Shown in pieces: positions 61,344 to 64,000 of a stretch of 64,000 nucleotides of DNA. The stretch covers positions 13,708,152 to 13,772,151 of the forward strand of contig NC_067197.1 in NCBI RefSeq assembly GCF_000699445.3. Reading direction: 5' to 3'. Both the position numbers and the translations under genes were made by a program. Each line of letters starts with the position of its first letter. Position 1 is the stretch's first letter. Below the pieces are notes generated by a model that made no database searches, was not told the DNA's origin, and was given only the letters and a program-made list of their open reading frames with translations. The DNA comes from Schistosoma haematobium. Lineage: Eukaryota; Platyhelminthes; Trematoda; Strigeidida; Schistosomatidae.

Positions 61344-61669
61344 ACTCTACTCACTATGTTCCTATCAATGTTTATTCATTATGTAATCAATTGTTCCTAA
61401 CCCCTTTTGAACTGTTGCCACAATTAATGCTGTAGAATATTCTTTCACATTAGGTATATACTTACAATATTCAGTCTATTAATTTCATTTACACCTATGT
61501 CATACTTTACGAATATTTCTTCAATATAAACCCTCTCATATAAGCGATTTCAACCCATTATGTAATTATTATCTTTCTAAATACCACAGGTTGTAAGCAG
61601 CTGACGAGAACCTACGAAATAAAATGAATTCATGTTATCCTGCTAGAATCTTTGTTCTTGCTCTTTTCA
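61344..61669 (-). repeat. inverted arm, right
   Basis: Reverse complement of the left arm with only isolated differences near its inner edge (TAGGGTT against TAGAGT). Confidence 0.92.
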
Positions 61670-61833
61670 AGATAATCATTAAATTGCATAATTAATATTT
61701 AAAACATTCGGAAAACAATTTTATTCATCCAGTTGAAACTAATTAATTTAAACCAGTAGCAATAGAAATTATTATATGTGAATAGATTGATAAAAAACAC
61801 ATTGTATTGAACATAAGCGAAAAGGGCGGCCTG

Positions 61834-61903
61834 CTTGAGCTTCTGGGCTACCTGTTCCTGCCATCTAGATATTTCAACAAGTTATCTATTTTTGTTTGTT
61901 TTT
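61834..61903 (+). repeat. second copy of the 6667-7087 insertion head
   Basis: 70 nt with four differences from 6666-6735. In one frame both read [14 protein letters not shown], and three of the differences are silent. The LTR element begins exactly where the match ends. Confidence 0.7.
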
Positions 61904-62433
61904 GTTATGACCTTGGATGTCTGACTTTTCGATCACACGACTTATCTACCAATCCGAATACGAATTATACGGATCTTTACACTAGGCCAACCAATGACGT
62001 TCAACCGGTGCGGGCAGTCTAGCGTCCTTACTGGTCCTATGTCTTCCGAGCCCTTCCACTTGAGTCCAGAACAAGATACCAGCTTCCGAATCAGAGCAGA
62101 TCAGACCAGAATCAGAGCAGATCGTTTATTTCAGGCATACTTAGTTTATATATCAATCACACAGACCGCAACGTACCATAAAATAGGAAATAATATTTGT
62201 ACACAAATAAGCCCAAAAAGTGGCTGTGAATGTGGGAGGCAGTAGTTAGTAAACTGAACATAACTTAAGAACCGTAAATCGTACAATAATAAATTATAGG
62301 CCAAAATAAAGCTTGTCATAAGAGGGATATAAATATACATAGTGTAATTGTTGAGTAGTTATACAATAAGAATATCAGTCCATGAATAGTCCTCGGAAGT
62401 TACCTGTAACTTAATCTCCACTCGGATATAACA
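61903..62433 (-). repeat. LTR, left copy (3' LTR of element)
   Basis: 531 bp, TGTTAT...ATAACA ends. On the minus strand it has TATA-like GATATATAAAC and polyA-like TGAAATAAACG. Confidence 0.92.
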
Positions 62434-62509
62434 CCTCCCCCTTTTTTTTTTGAAGAACCCAACTTTAGATTCTGATTTAAAAAAAAAATCATATGTGACT
62501 TTAAATTCC

Positions 62510-63415
62510 TCAACATTCTCCTCCTCCTCGAAATAATGTTGGGTCCTTATGGCTCCAAATTACAACTAGTAGGACTTTATTTAAACCATGTTTCTTGTAT
62601 TGACTGGAGAATCCACTAAAAATGACTAGATGATGATGAACGACCTTTGATCTGAGTTCATTATTTTCAAATTCATTATGAATCTCGTTAGCAGATAACG
62701 AGTCATTAAGAAAGTCAACGTCTAACAGAATTAAATTAGATTTTTGGCCATCATTCGACTCAGCTGACATATTTCCCTCATTGTTATAAGAAGTTTCATC
62801 AAAATCATATGCATTATTCTGAGAATCAATATCTGGCACACTGTCATTAGAAATGGGATAAGTTGACTCAATATAAAATTCTGTCTTCCGGTGATTTTGA
62901 GTAACATCTGGTACAATTTGGTTCATCGTGTTGCTCCAGTTATTTTCTGAATACGAGTCACCATAGCTTTCTCGACTAATAGCACATGGACCACAATTTT
63001 GTTCGAGGTGACGTTTATTTTCGCAGCTAGACAGTACCAGTAGTGTTTCATTTGATTCTGGACTCTGGGCATCATCTACAGGATCTGGCTCCTGATCATC
63101 TGGTATTGTCACAACTTCATGTGCATTTAGCACAATATTTTCTTGTCCTGAGCTGGACACGTTACCAATATTACGTTTTCCTTCTGGTATAGAGGGATTT
63201 GAATCCTGCACCGGATATGCTTCTGAAATGTCCATTACTGCACCATTATCTGCATGATACATAGATTTCTTATTTTCTGCTTGAATGCAAAGTCTGCCCA
63301 AAACTGTTATAAATAGCTCTTGTTGCAAGGCAAACATCTTCTGCTGGTGCTGTAATATTAACCGCAACTGTTCGAAAGAAATCGACATTTTTTTTGCCAA
63401 TAATATTAGCTCCAA
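62510..63415 (-). CDS. gag-like ORF of the short LTR element
   Basis: 301 codons as an open frame; the likely start is the second Met, giving MSISFEQLRLILQHQQKMFA, which resembles the start of gypsy-type gag proteins in schistosomes (recall, not a search). The middle is acidic and rich in Ser, Asn, Asp and Glu. There is no CCHC knuckle and no protease or RT motif. It ends at the polypurine side of the element. It could be a degenerate gag or an unrelated captured sequence; the function is unknown. Confidence 0.6.
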   Translation of the reverse strand: MELILLAKKMSISFEQLRLILQHQQKMFALQQELFITVLGRLCIQAENKKSMYHADNGAVMDISEAYPVQDSNPSIPEGKRNIGNVSSSGQENIVLNAHEVVTIPDDQEPDPVDDAQSPESNETLLVLSSCENKRHLEQNCGPCAISRESYGDSYSENNWSNTMNQIVPDVTQNHRKTEFYIESTYPISNDSVPDIDSQNNAYDFDETSYNNEGNMSAESNDGQKSNLILLDVDFLNDSLSANEIHNEFENNELRSKVVHHHLVIFSGFSSQYKKHGLNKVLLVVIWSHKDPTLFRGGGEC

Positions 63416-63504
63416 AAATCACCGGCAATTATACAGCTAATTTATTTCCAAAATCTGAGTCACCACTTGTATTATTATTATTTCTTTGTTGCCAAAATCC
63501 CCGT

Positions 63505-63564
63505 CGCCAATTGTTATGACCTTGAAGTTGAGGGTTCAAAACTTTTCTCCACCCCGTCGCCAAT
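63505..63564 (-). other. duplicated primer-binding/LTR-end segment
   Basis: CCCCGTCGCCAATTGTTATG then ACCTT occurs twice in tandem (about 63500 and 63554), so the LTR end plus primer-binding site is duplicated with about 30 nt between. Confidence 0.75.
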
Positions 63565-64000
63565 TGTTATGACCTTGGATGTCTGACTTTTCGATCACAC
63601 GACTTATCTACCAATCCGAATACGAATTATACGGATCTTTACACTAGGCCAACCAATGACGTTCAACCGGTGCGGGCAGTCTAGCGTCCTTACTGGTCCT
63701 ATGTCTTCCGAGCCCTTCCACTTGAGTCCAGAACAAGATACCAGCTTCCGAATCAGAGCAGATCAGACCAGAATCAGAGCAGATCGTTTATTTCAGGCAT
63801 ACTTAGTTTATATATCAATCACACAGACCGCAACGTACCATAAAATAGGAAATAATATTTGTACACAAATAAGCCCAAAAAGTGGCTGTGAATGTGGGAG
63901 GCAGTAGTTAGTAAACTGAACATAACTTAAGAACCGTAAATCGTACAATAATAAATTATAGGCCAAAATAAAGCTTGTCATAAGAGGGATATAAATATAC
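63565..64000 (-). repeat. LTR, right copy (5' LTR), cut by window end
   Basis: Base-for-base match with 61903-62338 as far as I could compare. Confidence 0.92.

Larger units (their letters stand above)
60273..61669 (-). mobile_element. Penelope-like element with inverted terminal arms
   Basis: Minus strand: a short RT C-terminal piece (KLEEELMNVQKCLRD) leads into an open GIY-YIG frame, 61277-60714, with CTCQSSYIGRTERRAYLRFF, the EHVPKSL segment and KHLFDTGHQVDT. The 3' non-coding arm (60599-60273) is repeated in inverted orientation at 61344-61669 with very few differences. A 12-bp direct repeat, GATAATCATTAA, lies outside (60242-60253, 61671-61682). Such terminal copies are a Penelope hallmark. 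The near-identical arms and open endonuclease frame mark it as younger than the one at 54538. Confidence 0.9.
61903..64000 (-). mobile_element. short gag-only LTR retrotransposon (truncated by window end)
   Basis: LTR (61903-62433), internal region (62434-63564), second LTR (63565 onward). LTRs start TGTTAT and end ATAACA. Reading on the minus strand, a primer-binding-like TGGCGACGGGG follows the right LTR by two bases, and a polypurine tract (ten A then GGGGGAGG) precedes the left LTR. The internal 1.13 kb holds only one long frame and no protease, RT or integrase. LTR copies look almost identical over the visible 436 bp, which implies recent insertion. It is inserted in the repeat at 61834-61903. 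Confidence 0.9.

Noticed and set aside
62146..62245. Short frames repeated in both LTRs
   Set aside because: They are duplicated only because the LTR is; no protein features.
1..64000. CRISPR arrays, operons, phage or bacterial defence genes
   Set aside because: Spliced animal genes and eukaryotic retroelements fill the window; no array of spaced direct repeats was seen.

Overview
The window is AT-rich animal nuclear DNA, most likely from a blood fluke (Schistosoma or a close relative). Three things suggest this: decayed tRNA-like SINEs carrying a hammerhead-ribozyme core of the Smα type, many decayed SR-type non-LTR retrotransposons and Penelope-like elements, and a gene with a run of 37-43 nt micro-introns at its 5' end, a known schistosome habit. 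I did not try to fix the species.

Three host genes can be assembled exon by exon. (1) Plus strand, 749-32620: the 3' ten coding exons of a CLC-3/4/5-type Cl-/H+ exchanger. The 5' exons lie left of the window. All junctions keep frame, and one intron is GC-AG. (2) Plus strand, 44019-47680: a complete seven-exon RTRAF (C14orf166/hCLE) gene of 244 codons, the same length as human RTRAF, with five micro-introns and one 2.7-kb last intron. (3) Minus strand, 59672-48355: the six 3' exons of a TTC7 homologue (the TPR scaffold of the PI4KA complex), with its 5' part right of the window. RTRAF and TTC7 converge, with about 0.67 kb between their stop codons.

Nearly everything else is intron or intergenic DNA loaded with mobile elements. 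Two non-LTR families dominate. Family A (SR2/RTE-like, AP endonuclease plus RT, TAAG-type tail) is at about 5010-8075, 13580-16735 and 21666-23165. Family B (another EN-RT family whose tail carries TGAC repeats) is at 2120-3055, 26340-31640, 43210-43835 and 50063-51442, with many small scraps. Penelope-like elements are at 26749-27888 (nested in a family B copy with a 13-bp target duplication), 54540-56060 and 60273-61669 (flanked by about 325-bp inverted arms). LTR elements comprise a Ty3/gypsy integrase remnant (37600-38502), a probable solo LTR (40131-40538), an old LTR (36425-36785), and a short gag-only element with 531-bp LTRs running off the right edge (61903-64000). A 290/265-bp MITE pair and several unclassified repeat pairs are also present.

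There is no prokaryote-style operon or defence system. The most interesting items are the decayed hammerhead SINEs, the 3'-truncated palindrome-headed Penelope insertion, the gag-only LTR element with a duplicated primer-binding region, the micro-intron RTRAF gene, and a (TAA)n-tailed retrocopy-like insertion with an open 93-codon frame.
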